Below are positions 18,832 to 27,219 of a stretch of DNA of 64,000 nt, in pieces. The first letter of the stretch is position 1. The number at the start of each line of letters is the position of its first letter. The notes beneath the pieces were generated by a model, which was given only the letters and a program-made list of their open reading frames with translations, searched no databases and was not told the DNA's origin. The position numbers and the translations under genes were made by a program. This DNA is from Ignavibacteria bacterium (GTDB lineage Bacteria; Bacteroidota; Ignavibacteria; Tepidaquicellales; Tepidaquicellaceae), in the NCBI GenBank assembly GCA_016709315.1, contig JADJMZ010000005.1, positions 1 through 64,000 on the forward strand, read 5' to 3'.

Positions 18832-19344
18832 TTGATAAGAGATCAAAATAAGAAAGAAGAGTTTCTGAATCTCATACAGGAACACAGAAAAATCATTTTT
18901 AAGATCTGTAATTCCTATTGCAAAAACAAATCCGACAGAGAGGATATAGGTCAGGAGATTGTATTTCAGTTATGGAAATCATTTGACAGTTATAATTCCG
19001 AGTTAAAATTTTCTACCTGGATGTACAGAGTTTCTCTCAACGTTGCTATTTCATTTTACAGAAAAGATAAAAGATATAATGATACAATTTCTCTAGACGA
19101 ACATCTTATTGAAATTTCAGCTGAAGAAGATCTTTCCGGTGAAACGGAAAGGAATTTCAGCCTTCTGCAGCAGTTTATCAATGAACTTAAGGAGTTAGAC
19201 AGAGCTTTGATGATACTTTATCTGGAAGAGAAAAATTATAAGGAGATAGCTGAAATACTTGGCATCACGGAAACAAATGTCGCAACAAAGATCAGCCGGA
19301 TCAAAGAAAAGATCAAGCATAAATTTAAAAACATACATAATTAA
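18832..19344 (+). CDS. ECF-type RNA polymerase sigma-70 factor
   Basis: The 170 aa product directs RNA polymerase to alternative promoters. It has a region 2 (IGQEIVFQLWKSFDSY, then FSTWMYRVSLNVAISFYRK) around residues 25-80 and a region 4 helix-turn-helix near residues 130-165 (NYKEIAEILGITETNVATKI). Length and domain order match ECF sigma factors of Bacteroidota. The only workable start is TTG at 18832, since an in-frame stop lies three codons upstream and the next ATG is inside region 2. The following membrane protein starts 7 bp after its stop and is likely its co-transcribed partner. Confidence 0.88.
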   Translation: MIRDQNKKEEFLNLIQEHRKIIFKICNSYCKNKSDREDIGQEIVFQLWKSFDSYNSELKFSTWMYRVSLNVAISFYRKDKRYNDTISLDEHLIEISAEEDLSGETERNFSLLQQFINELKELDRALMILYLEEKNYKEIAEILGITETNVATKISRIKEKIKHKFKNIHN

Positions 19345-19351
19345 AATTAAA

Positions 19352-20002
19352 ATGGATTCAGCAGAATTAAAAAACCTTTGGAAGTCTCATGACAATATTT
19401 TAGAAAGATCGGTAAAGTTAAATATATTGTGCGTAGAGAAGTTACAATCACAAAAAGCTAAAGCAAAAATAAAACCTTTAATGATTTTAAGAATTATAGA
19501 ATCAATGATACTGGCAATGATAATACTTTTTTTGTTCAGTAATTTTATCGATGGATCAGCAAGCACAGGAATTTTAATTTCGGCAGCGATATTAATCACT
19601 TTTTCTTTGTATGCTCTTTATTTATGCGCCTTGCAGATCATGACGATTATTAAGATCAGCTACAGCGACAGTGTTACGGATATACAGAAAAAGTTAGCTT
19701 TGCTGCAGACGCATATTCTGGATTATTTCCGGATGGCATTTCTGATGATCCCTTTCTGGATTGTTTATCCTGTCATTGGATTTAAAATATTTACCGGGGC
19801 AGACATTACTCAAATGCTTCCTGCTAGCTGGGTGATAGCGCAGTTGATTCTTTTGCCACTCTGCATTTATTTATACCGACAGATATCATATTTAAATATT
19901 GACAAAAGCTGGGTTAAGTTTTTGATAAATAATGCCGGAGGAAAATCTGCTGCAAAAGCTTCAGGGTTTCTAAATGAAATATATGAGTTTGAAAAGATCT
20001 AA
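19352..20002 (+). CDS. Membrane protein co-transcribed with ECF sigma factor, possible anti-sigma partner
   Basis: The open frame reaches back to 19259, but the ATG at 19352 (MDSAELKNLWKSHDN) is the likely start, giving 216 aa and avoiding overlap with the sigma gene. The N-terminal ~50 residues are soluble and helical; four membrane segments follow in two pairs (residues ~50-100 and ~135-185). The MDSAELKNLWKxxD opening is recurrent in proteins next to ECF sigma genes in Bacteroidota. It lacks a zinc-binding HxxxCxxC motif. A role as regulator of the sigma factor is inferred from position alone. Confidence 0.7.
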   Translation: MDSAELKNLWKSHDNILERSVKLNILCVEKLQSQKAKAKIKPLMILRIIESMILAMIILFLFSNFIDGSASTGILISAAILITFSLYALYLCALQIMTIIKISYSDSVTDIQKKLALLQTHILDYFRMAFLMIPFWIVYPVIGFKIFTGADITQMLPASWVIAQLILLPLCIYLYRQISYLNIDKSWVKFLINNAGGKSAAKASGFLNEIYEFEKI

Positions 20003-20170
20003 GATAACGTTTTTGTAATAATTTGATTCGGGAATTATTTATATTGAGTGAGATAATTGTGTTAAGTATTTTACGGCGGTAAGTTTGAGTTATCAACACT
20101 TTAAAAATTAATTCATTATTATCAGCTCTTCGGGAACATTTGGAAATATTATAAATCAAACTCAGCAGAC

Positions 20171-21970
20171 ATGAAATTTACTGATGAACAGCATGAGATA
20201 ATAAACTCTTCAGGCAATATCAAAATAAATGCAGTAGCCGGTTCAGGAAAGACCACTACAATTATCGAATATGCAAAAGCCCGCCCGAAAAACGCCCGGA
20301 TACTGTACCTGGCTTTTAATAAATCAGTTAAGACAGAAGCTATAAAAAAGTTTTCGGATAAAGGACTAAGAAATGTTACTGTTGAAACAGCTCATTCTCT
20401 TGCATACAGACACATTGTTTACAATAACAATTATAAGATCAGAGCGCAGGGTTATAAATCTCATGAGATAGCGGAGATACTGGGACTTCGCATTGCCGGA
20501 GAAAAGCACGGCGAACACATTGCAGCTAATCATATAATTAAATTCATTTCATATTTTTGTAACAGCTACAAGAATAAAGTAAACGAGCTTAATTACCGCG
20601 AAGTCGTGTCTGATGCCGCTGCTCAGATATTTGTAACAAGGCATTATGATTACATTGAAACTCAGACACGTAAGCTGTTAAGTAAAATGAACAGCGGAGA
20701 GATTGAAGTAACTCATGATTTCTATCTGAAAAAATTTCAATTATCAGACCCCGTACTGAATTTTGATTATATTCTTTTTGATGAAGGTCAGGATGCATCT
20801 TCCGCAATGCTTGATATTTTCTTAAAACAGGAAGCAGTGAAAGTAATTGTCGGTGATACGCATCAGCAGATTTACGGATGGAGATATGCGGTGAATTCTC
20901 TTGAGAAAACGGATTTCAAAACTTTTATGCTTACAAAAAGTTTCCGTTTCTCTCAGGAGATAGCAGATCTTGCAATGGATATTTTGAAATTGAAAAGTCT
21001 TATTTCAGAATATAATCCTGTATCTGTAAAAGGAAGCAGTGTCCCGATGGATGTAAAAGTCCACGCAATACTAGGTCGAACCAATCTCGGTCTTTTGCTA
21101 AAAGCGATAGAGACTGTAACAGAAAATAAAAAACTTAAGAGTCTGTATTTCGAAGGAAACATAAATTCATATACTTATGCTGATGAAGGGGCTTCGCTCT
21201 ATGATGTTTTGAATCTTCACAACGGAAAGAGAAAGCTGATCAGAGATAAACTTGTAAGACAAATGAAAGATATCAAAGAACTTCAGGATTACATAGAAAA
21301 GACAGGTGATTCACAATTCGGAATGCTCGTAGATATTGTCAAAAAGTACGGCAATGATATTCCCGGGATTATCAAAACCATAAAGGACAAACATGTTGAC
21401 AATGATGAGAAGGAAAAAGCCGAAATTATTTTTTCAACTGTTCATCGATGCAAAGGAATGGAGTATGACGTTGTACATATTGTTAATGATTTTATCACTG
21501 AAGATAAATTAGAGAAACTCTCTGATGACAGTAAGGGAGACGCATTGAGTCTTTCCAGACTAAATGAAGAGATCAATCTGCTTTATGTAGCAGTTACAAG
21601 AGCTAAAAATGTAATCTATATTCCTGAGACACTCATTTCTAAAAACTTTCCGCAATCGCCTCACATAAAACTTCTAAAAAACGAATCAAAGAAATATTGT
21701 AAAGATAGTAACGACAGTTCGGGAAGAAATTCTAAAATATCCGAAAGAAATAATAATTCATTTGAAAAAGCATATTCAGTTGACAGTATCAGGCGTTATC
21801 ATAAAGCAGCTTACAGACCATGGACTGAGAAACTGGATGATGAACTTACAGTAATGTATTGCGAAGGAAAAATAATTAAAGAAATTTCCGAACATTTCGG
21901 CAGGACTGAAGGTGCGATAAGATCAAGGATTGAAAAACTGGATCTTGAGAGGATATATTCAGGCAGTTGA
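20171..21970 (+). CDS. UvrD/Rep-family ATP-dependent DNA helicase with C-terminal HTH-like domain
   Basis: The 599 aa product is a superfamily 1 helicase that uses ATP to unwind or translocate on DNA. Motifs seen: Walker A AVAGSGKT at residues 21-28, motif II DEGQD near 204, motif III GDTHQQIYGWR near 230, motif V-like TVHRCKGMEYD near 427, and motif VI LLYVAVTRAK near 475. The C-terminal ~50 residues (RPWTEKLDDEL...IKEISEHFGRTEGAIRSRI) look like a Myb/SANT or GcrA-like helix-turn-helix, likely an extra DNA-binding module. It is shorter than UvrD (about 720 aa) and resembles F-box-helicase-like or prophage-type UvrD proteins. It appears monocistronic. Confidence 0.85.
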   Translation: MKFTDEQHEIINSSGNIKINAVAGSGKTTTIIEYAKARPKNARILYLAFNKSVKTEAIKKFSDKGLRNVTVETAHSLAYRHIVYNNNYKIRAQGYKSHEIAEILGLRIAGEKHGEHIAANHIIKFISYFCNSYKNKVNELNYREVVSDAAAQIFVTRHYDYIETQTRKLLSKMNSGEIEVTHDFYLKKFQLSDPVLNFDYILFDEGQDASSAMLDIFLKQEAVKVIVGDTHQQIYGWRYAVNSLEKTDFKTFMLTKSFRFSQEIADLAMDILKLKSLISEYNPVSVKGSSVPMDVKVHAILGRTNLGLLLKAIETVTENKKLKSLYFEGNINSYTYADEGASLYDVLNLHNGKRKLIRDKLVRQMKDIKELQDYIEKTGDSQFGMLVDIVKKYGNDIPGIIKTIKDKHVDNDEKEKAEIIFSTVHRCKGMEYDVVHIVNDFITEDKLEKLSDDSKGDALSLSRLNEEINLLYVAVTRAKNVIYIPETLISKNFPQSPHIKLLKNESKKYCKDSNDSSGRNSKISERNNNSFEKAYSVDSIRRYHKAAYRPWTEKLDDELTVMYCEGKIIKEISEHFGRTEGAIRSRIEKLDLERIYSGS

Positions 21971-21981
21971 ATGGTGAATAG

Positions 21982-22299
21982 TGAATTTAGAACAGTGCTG
22001 TCCAAAACGTTTTGGAATGAGTAAATAACTTTTTAATTTTGCATCTAATAACAATAATATCTAAGGTTTAAAATTTAATCCTTCCCAAACTTTCTCACTT
22101 AAAGATTGTTTCTCAAAACATAGTGACCACCCCCTTAATCCCCTCCTTTGAAAGGAGTGGGAAGCCCGCTGAAGGCGGGCAGGGGGAGGTCATACAACTG
22201 CACATACCATTACCCCTGCATTATAAGGAGTTGGAAACCAATTGAAGAGGTATGTCTCAAAACTTCCCTTTAACGTTTTGGACGGATGTGAATTTAGAA
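21982..22299. mobile_element. TIR element copy 1 (296 bp) with 11-bp direct repeats
   Basis: Element 21993-22288 starts CAGTGCTGTCCAAAACGTT and ends AACGTTTTGGACGGATG, and is flanked by TGAATTTAGAA at 21982-21992 and 22289-22299. The inside holds a long palindrome (22125-22191, GACCACCCCC...AGGGGGAGGTC). Copy 2, inverted, is at 32642-32937 and similar along its whole length. There is no ORF; mobilisation in trans by an IS4-like transposase is suggested by TSD length. Confidence 0.85.
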
Positions 22300-22370
22300 T
22301 ATGGAATCATTCAATTAATGAATTATCATTATTAATTTATTAATGTATTTTAGTAATAAATTAATATGGC

Positions 22371-23651
22371 ATGTGTTTATTCAAAGATTTTTATAATTCA
22401 AATATTAACAGACTTCTGAAAGTATTTTTGCTGCTGGCACTTCTCTCATCATCCGGTACTGAAAAAGCATTCGCTCAGGAAAAGACTGATGATGATAAAT
22501 ACAAAAACCAGAAAGATATTAAGGATGTTATAAAGGATCTTTTTGGAACAAAAAAAACAATTTCAGATACTATTAAAGTCACTGATAATTCAAAGAAACT
22601 TTCATTAAGCATATTACCGGGTATCTCATATAATCCTGCAACTGATTTTGTTGTCGGTGTAAGTACAGGAATTTCGTGGTATATGGGTAACAGTTCAAAT
22701 ACTTCAAACTCAAGTATTTTCACTGCTGTTTCTTATACTACTAAAAAACAATTTAAATTATCAGCTCAGTCAGGGATTTATACTGAAAACAATGAATGGA
22801 ATTTTCAGGGAGATATCAGATTCTGGAAGTATTCTCAGGATACTTATGGTCTGGGAACGGGCACTCCGCCTGAAGACAAGCAGTTCATGAATTTTAAACT
22901 CGTCAGAATAAATGAAAATGTCTTAAAAAAATTATTTAAAAATTTTTATGCCGGTTTAGGATACAGTCTGGAATATTATTTTTCAGTAAATACTTTAGAC
23001 GATGACGACAAACCTGTTTATCCTAATTACAATAGTTCTTACAGTATCAAGCACGGGTTTGACAGCAGTAAATATCTTTCATCAGGATTAGTTTTGAATA
23101 CAAACTTTGATTCCAGGGATAATACTATTAATCCATATAAAGGCATTATGGCAGATCTGAAATATTATCTTTATAATAAAGTACTTGGAAGTGATAAAAA
23201 CAGACAAACACTTAATTATGAGTTCAGAGCTTATAAATCTTTTAGTAAAGAATCAAAGTATGTCCTTGCATTCTGGACAATGGGTAATTTTACATTGAAC
23301 GGAGAGACTCCTTATTTATCATTATTCTCTAATGGCTGGGATAAATTCAATACTACCGGCAGAGCTTATATTCAGGGAAGGTTCAGAGGTAATGATCTTT
23401 TGTATGCTGAAATTGAGAACAGATTTTCACTCACAAAGAACGGTCTTCTGGGACTGGTGCTTTTTGCAAATGCCGTCAGCATCAGCAATCCTGATGCAAA
23501 TATTAAACTGATGGATCATATAGAACCGGCGGCTGGTTTCGGGCTTAGAATTAAATTCGATAAGTATTCAAGGACAAATATCTGTGTTGATTTCGGAATT
23601 GGCACTCATGGCAGTAAAACAGTATTTCTGAATATAGGTGAGATTTTTTAA
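22371..23651 (+). CDS. Omp85/BamA-TamA-like outer membrane beta-barrel protein without POTRA
   Basis: The 426 aa product has a signal region (LLKVFLLLALLSS ending near AFAQ), a charged linker (~30 residues of D/K-rich sequence) and a 16-strand-type barrel. Signature features of the surface-antigen barrel are GRFRGNDLLYAEIENRF, a strand-turn with the conserved RGxx element, and EPAAGFGLRIKFDKYSRTNICVDFGIG. The usual POTRA domains are absent, as in the short Omp85-like proteins of Bacteroidota. It probably moves or inserts an exported protein or lipid at the outer membrane; the client is unknown. Another start slightly upstream is possible, since the first M is followed by a non-hydrophobic stretch. 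Confidence 0.75.
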   Translation: MCLFKDFYNSNINRLLKVFLLLALLSSSGTEKAFAQEKTDDDKYKNQKDIKDVIKDLFGTKKTISDTIKVTDNSKKLSLSILPGISYNPATDFVVGVSTGISWYMGNSSNTSNSSIFTAVSYTTKKQFKLSAQSGIYTENNEWNFQGDIRFWKYSQDTYGLGTGTPPEDKQFMNFKLVRINENVLKKLFKNFYAGLGYSLEYYFSVNTLDDDDKPVYPNYNSSYSIKHGFDSSKYLSSGLVLNTNFDSRDNTINPYKGIMADLKYYLYNKVLGSDKNRQTLNYEFRAYKSFSKESKYVLAFWTMGNFTLNGETPYLSLFSNGWDKFNTTGRAYIQGRFRGNDLLYAEIENRFSLTKNGLLGLVLFANAVSISNPDANIKLMDHIEPAAGFGLRIKFDKYSRTNICVDFGIGTHGSKTVFLNIGEIF

Positions 23652-23672
23652 TTTTTATTTTAGAATACTAAA

Positions 23673-24032
23673 CCCCCCGTCAGAGTCTCCGGCGCTCTTC
23701 CGGGACTCTGACGGATAGCTTAGCCAGTTGAAATTACAGATCGTAAATATTAATTATACCCCCCGTCAGAGTCTCCGGCGCTCTTCCGGGACTCTGACGG
23801 ATAGCTTAGCCAGTTGAAATTACAGATCGTAAATATTAATTTCCTCGGCTTATACCCCCCGTCAGAGTCTCCGGCGCTCTTCCGGGACTCTGACGGATAG
23901 CTTAGCCAGTTGAAATTACAGATCGTAAATATTTATTATACCCCCGTCAGAGTCTCCGGCACTCTTCCGGGACTCTGACGGATAGCTTAGCCAGTTGAAA
24001 TTACAGATCGTAAATATTAATTTCCTCGGCTG
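23673..24032. repeat. REP-like palindrome array, four units in two 182-bp pairs
   Basis: Four copies of CCGTCAGAGTC-(TCCGGCGCTCTTCCGG)-GACTCTGACGG begin near 23673, 23759, 23855 and 23941, each followed by GGATAGCTTAGCCAGTTGAAA and an AT-rich spacer. Spacers alternate between a short form (unit 86 bp) and a long form with TTTCCTCGGCT (unit 96 bp), so the array is a duplicated dimer of about 182 bp. One base differs in the last unit (GGCAC for GGCGC). It ends 19 bp before the RAYT start. Confidence 0.95.
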
Positions 24033-24050
24033 AATTAAGAGGAGGATTTT

Positions 24051-24596
24051 ATGGCTACAAGAATCAGGAATTTTACACCGGAAAGAATTTATTTTATAAC
24101 GTATACGATATACAGGTGGAAAAATATTTTTATCAGTGAAAAATATTTTAATCTGATTTACAAATGGTTCGACTATATGAATAATCATTATGCTAATAAA
24201 ATTCATGGTTATGTAATCATGCCCAATCATCTTCATTTATTGTTGTACATTTCACACCATTCGCCTGATGTATCTAAATTAATACAAAATGCCAAAAGAT
24301 TTCAGGCTTATGAAATAGTTGATTTTCTTGAAGAAGATAACAGAAAAGATTTACTAAAAATATTTTCAGAAGCTGCAGAGATTCAAAAGGGAGCAAAGCA
24401 TAAAGTTTTTAAAGACAGGTTTGATTCAAAAGAAATGGTGAATTCAGATTTGTACAGGGAAAAATTAAATTACATTCATAATAATCCATGCACTCCGAGA
24501 TGGAGACTGGCAGAAAAGCCGGAGGACTATAAACATTCAAGCGCTTCAAATTATATAATTGGAAATGGAGTATATGATGTCGAGTTAGTTTATTAG
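24051..24596 (+). CDS. REP-associated tyrosine transposase (RAYT, IS200/Y1 family)
   Basis: The 181 aa product is a Y1-type HUH nuclease that cuts and joins single-stranded DNA at REP hairpins. The metal-binding HxH lies at His60 and His62 in MPNHLHLLL, and the catalytic tyrosine is most likely Tyr141 in YIHNNP. The Y1_Tnp core spans residues 10-150. A strong ribosome site, GAGGAGG, precedes the ATG, unlike most genes here. It is flanked by its own REP palindromes, four units upstream in one orientation and two downstream in the reverse orientation. A 188-bp tandem copy follows that repeats the last 41 codons. It may have arrived by mobile spread. Confidence 0.92.
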   Translation: MATRIRNFTPERIYFITYTIYRWKNIFISEKYFNLIYKWFDYMNNHYANKIHGYVIMPNHLHLLLYISHHSPDVSKLIQNAKRFQAYEIVDFLEEDNRKDLLKIFSEAAEIQKGAKHKVFKDRFDSKEMVNSDLYREKLNYIHNNPCTPRWRLAEKPEDYKHSSASNYIIGNGVYDVELVY

Positions 24597-24849
24597 TTGA
24601 AAGTTCGGAGTTTACCGTCAGAGTCCCGGAAAGAGCGCCGGAGACTCTGACGGGGGGTTTAATTCATAATAATCCATGCACTCCGAGATGGAGACTGGCA
24701 GAAAAGCCGGAGGACTATAAACATTCAAGCGCTTCAAATTATATAATTGGAAATGGAGTATATGAGGTCGAGTTAGTTTATTAGTTGAAAGTTCGGAGTT
24801 TACCGTCAGAGTCCCGGAAAGAGCGCCGGAGACTCTGACGGGGGGTTTA
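24474..24849. repeat. 188-bp tandem duplication of RAYT 3' end plus REP
   Basis: Bases 24474-24661 (last ~123 bp of the RAYT gene, its stop, and one inverted REP at 24615-24657) are repeated at 24662-24849. A change GATG-TCGAG to GAGG-TCGAG near position 24570/24758 is the main difference I can see; the second REP is at 24803-24845. The second copy has no start and is a remnant. Confidence 0.95.
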
Positions 24850-24861
24850 AAAAATTTTTAA

Positions 24862-24966
24862 ATCAAAAATCAAAAATCTAAAAACAAAAAAAAGTTCAGA
24901 CCGATCACTCAGTCTGAACTTAATCTTAAATTCACAGTTAAAAATCTAAAATCCAAAATCTAAAAT
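24862..24966. repeat. Short AAAATCT-type repeats around the terminator
   Basis: Short near-tandem AAAATC/AAAATCTA units flank the terminator at 24892-24921 and precede the stop of the beta-helix gene at 24973; similar units occur at 27183-27215 and 30321-30361. Confidence 0.55.
24892..24921 (-). terminator. Terminator of the 689-aa beta-helix gene
   Basis: On the minus strand AAGTTCAGAC (24912-24921) pairs with GTCTGAACTT (24892-24901) with a 10-nt loop and runs into TTTTTTTG. The same stem with one loop difference is at 30270-30299. Confidence 0.85.
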
Positions 24967-24972
24967 TCCGAA

Positions 24973-27042
24973 TTATGGCTTGCTGACAGATACTCCTATC
25001 GTCGCATTATTATCGCAATAAGAAAGATCTGTAGCATCCACAAATGAATCACAGTTCAGATCTGAATTATTATAACCTGACAATCCCGCAACTGCATCAT
25101 TATCAATAATGCTGAGATCGCCTGCATCCACTATCTCATCCTGATTCACATCTCCTGTATAAAATGAATATTTGCCGCTCACAAGCACCATATTGCTTCC
25201 GTATGCCTGAACTGCTGCCGTAGTAAAATTATAATTCAATAAGCCGGCTGTAAATATTTCACCTCCTGACTTGCTCCATGTTGCGATCGAGTTTCTGTGG
25301 TTTACTACAATGTAATAACTTATTCCGTCCACTGCCTTTGCAAAATTGACTGATGCTGTGCCAGTCCCGCTCAGATATACTTTTGTCATTTCTACCAAAC
25401 CAAAAGGCGAAGTGCTGTTTCTCAGTGATACAGTAATTGTATCCTGCATCGGTGAGCAAGCTTCGAGATTTACAGTGAGATTTAAAGTTTTTAACTGGAA
25501 TGCAGTGGATTCATCTGCTCCTTTATATGGAAAAGAAGCGTTTCTCAGATTACCGTCTATATCAGTAGTTATTCCGGAAACAGGTCTTGCGCTCAGTTCG
25601 GGATCCTGAATTGAACCGCCGCTCAGATGCAGATCGGTACCCGATACAAAAGTCACATTATGAAATCTTGAATTTTGTTCGTTAGGTGAAGCTGCCGTTT
25701 GATATGCAGTCAAAGAATTATATCCGACGGCATTTCTGTATGAATTGAATGCGCCGCTGCCGTCTGCATAATAAGAATTATAATCCAGATTTGTTGTTCC
25801 TGTTGTATCATTTTCTATGTAAGCAAATGCTGTATGCACATTCCCTGCTGTACCTCCTGTGCGGTTGTTTATGCAGATATTATTTTTCTGATTATAAACA
25901 ATTCCCTGCTGATTGGAAGTTTTATTTATACAAGCCGAAACAATATTTCCTGATATACCGCCGGTTTGTACTCCGCCGATTTTAATAGTATTGTAATAAA
26001 TATTACATGTGTAAATTTCAGCAGTTCCGGTTGTCAAAATTCCGTAAGTACTTGCCGCACTGTTATTATTGGAATTCAGTGAAATAAAATTGTTGTAAAT
26101 ATTCAGAACTGAACCTGTACCGGGAGCTGTTACAGTATATATTCCTCTTACATTAAGACTTGTTGAAGTATTCGTCGATACTACATTTGTGATCTTATTA
26201 TTTCTTATAGTTAAATTATACCCGTCATATGTACTTTGAATATTTATCCCTGAAGGGTTTGTAATGCTTACTCCTGTTGTATTGTAAATTGTGTTGCCTT
26301 CAATGATCATATCAGCAGATCCGTTTAAAAACCATATACCTGTAAATCCCCAGTCAACTATTGTATTATTTCTGACTGTATTATTTCTGTTCGGATTTGC
26401 CACAGTACCGTCTGAAGCTACACCTGATCTGCCTCCGCTGACATAACATTCTTCAACTAAGTTATCTGAATTTCCTGTTGGATTTGACGCAGAAGTTCTG
26501 AATACTACATTTTTAGGTCCTGTTGTATTTTCGGTTGCATTATATGATTTGATATACCTTATTACGCAATTTGTTGCACCGTTAATCATAGCTACTGTAC
26601 TTGCATTTGTTCCTGTTGTTACCGTGTTTCTTATTTCTAGATCAGGAACAGTACCGCTACCTCCGGGTCTTCCGTCTATAATTATATAATCAGCATTATC
26701 AATGTTTAATATTCCTGCAATATTAGATGAAGAAATTATTTCCCCTGTATTTCCTGCATCCGGTCTGACCGTAATTGTGTTTGAACTGCTGCTTCCTGTT
26801 CTTAGAGTCAGAGTAATCGGGTATACTTCACTTGCTCCGGTGTATGAAGCTAATATCTCAATTATGTAAGCCTGTGAAATTGTTCCGGGAATCGCATTGT
26901 AAGCTTCTGTTATACTCGCATGTGAGGATATGAATACTCCTCCCCCATCCTGAAGCTCGACAGATCCTGCCTGTGCAAAAACTGTTTTGCCTGTAATTTG
27001 AAAGCATACAACTGTAAAGAGTAAGATAATAATTTTTTTCAT
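24973..27042 (-). CDS. Exported parallel beta-helix protein with dockerin-like tail
   Basis: The 689 aa product has a signal peptide (MKKIIILLFTVVCFQITGKTVFAQ). Residues 30-460 hold a right-handed parallel beta-helix of the Beta_helix/NosD type, seen as rows of N-rich turns (NNTIVDWGFTGIWF, IIEGNTIYNTTGVSITN). Then come a module starting LNLTVNLEAC, seen again in the next gene, and a C-terminal dockerin-like pair of calcium-type loops (GDVNQDEIVDAGD, LNCDSFVDATD). It lacks the T9SS NYPNPFNP domain of other exported proteins here. The last ~360 bases are nearly identical to those of the neighbouring 930-aa gene. Function is unknown; polysaccharide binding or cell-surface attachment is plausible for this fold. 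Confidence 0.82.
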   Translation of the reverse strand: MKKIIILLFTVVCFQITGKTVFAQAGSVELQDGGGVFISSHASITEAYNAIPGTISQAYIIEILASYTGASEVYPITLTLRTGSSSSNTITVRPDAGNTGEIISSSNIAGILNIDNADYIIIDGRPGGSGTVPDLEIRNTVTTGTNASTVAMINGATNCVIRYIKSYNATENTTGPKNVVFRTSASNPTGNSDNLVEECYVSGGRSGVASDGTVANPNRNNTVRNNTIVDWGFTGIWFLNGSADMIIEGNTIYNTTGVSITNPSGINIQSTYDGYNLTIRNNKITNVVSTNTSTSLNVRGIYTVTAPGTGSVLNIYNNFISLNSNNNSAASTYGILTTGTAEIYTCNIYYNTIKIGGVQTGGISGNIVSACINKTSNQQGIVYNQKNNICINNRTGGTAGNVHTAFAYIENDTTGTTNLDYNSYYADGSGAFNSYRNAVGYNSLTAYQTAASPNEQNSRFHNVTFVSGTDLHLSGGSIQDPELSARPVSGITTDIDGNLRNASFPYKGADESTAFQLKTLNLTVNLEACSPMQDTITVSLRNSTSPFGLVEMTKVYLSGTGTASVNFAKAVDGISYYIVVNHRNSIATWSKSGGEIFTAGLLNYNFTTAAVQAYGSNMVLVSGKYSFYTGDVNQDEIVDAGDLSIIDNDAVAGLSGYNNSDLNCDSFVDATDLSYCDNNATIGVSVSKP

Positions 27043-27090
27043 GATGTTATTTTTTAATTAAAAAAAAATTGTTTTAAAGTTTATCACTTC

Positions 27091-27174
27091 TTGTCCCAAT
27101 AAATCCATTGGGAACATATTAAAGCGTTACGAATCAGCCTGCCTCGCCTTCAGGCGGGGAGATTCGTAACGAGA
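27091..27174. repeat. Copy of GTTACGAATC/TTCCCAATC-type palindromic repeat
   Basis: It contains CCCAAT...ATTGGGAAC and GCGTTACGAATC...GATTCGTAACGAG around an inner CGCCTTCAGGCG hairpin. It is related to the cluster at 10871-11179. Confidence 0.75.
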
Positions 27175-27219
27175 TCAAATGCAATCATAGATCCACAATC
27201 CAAAATCAAAAATTCCGGA

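Noticed and set aside
23673..24032. CRISPR array
   Set aside because: The units are palindromic and the spacers are nearly identical; there are no unique spacers and no cas genes.
23916..24236. Minus-strand ORF of 106 aa
   Set aside because: It lies across the palindrome array and the RAYT gene in antisense and has no family resemblance.
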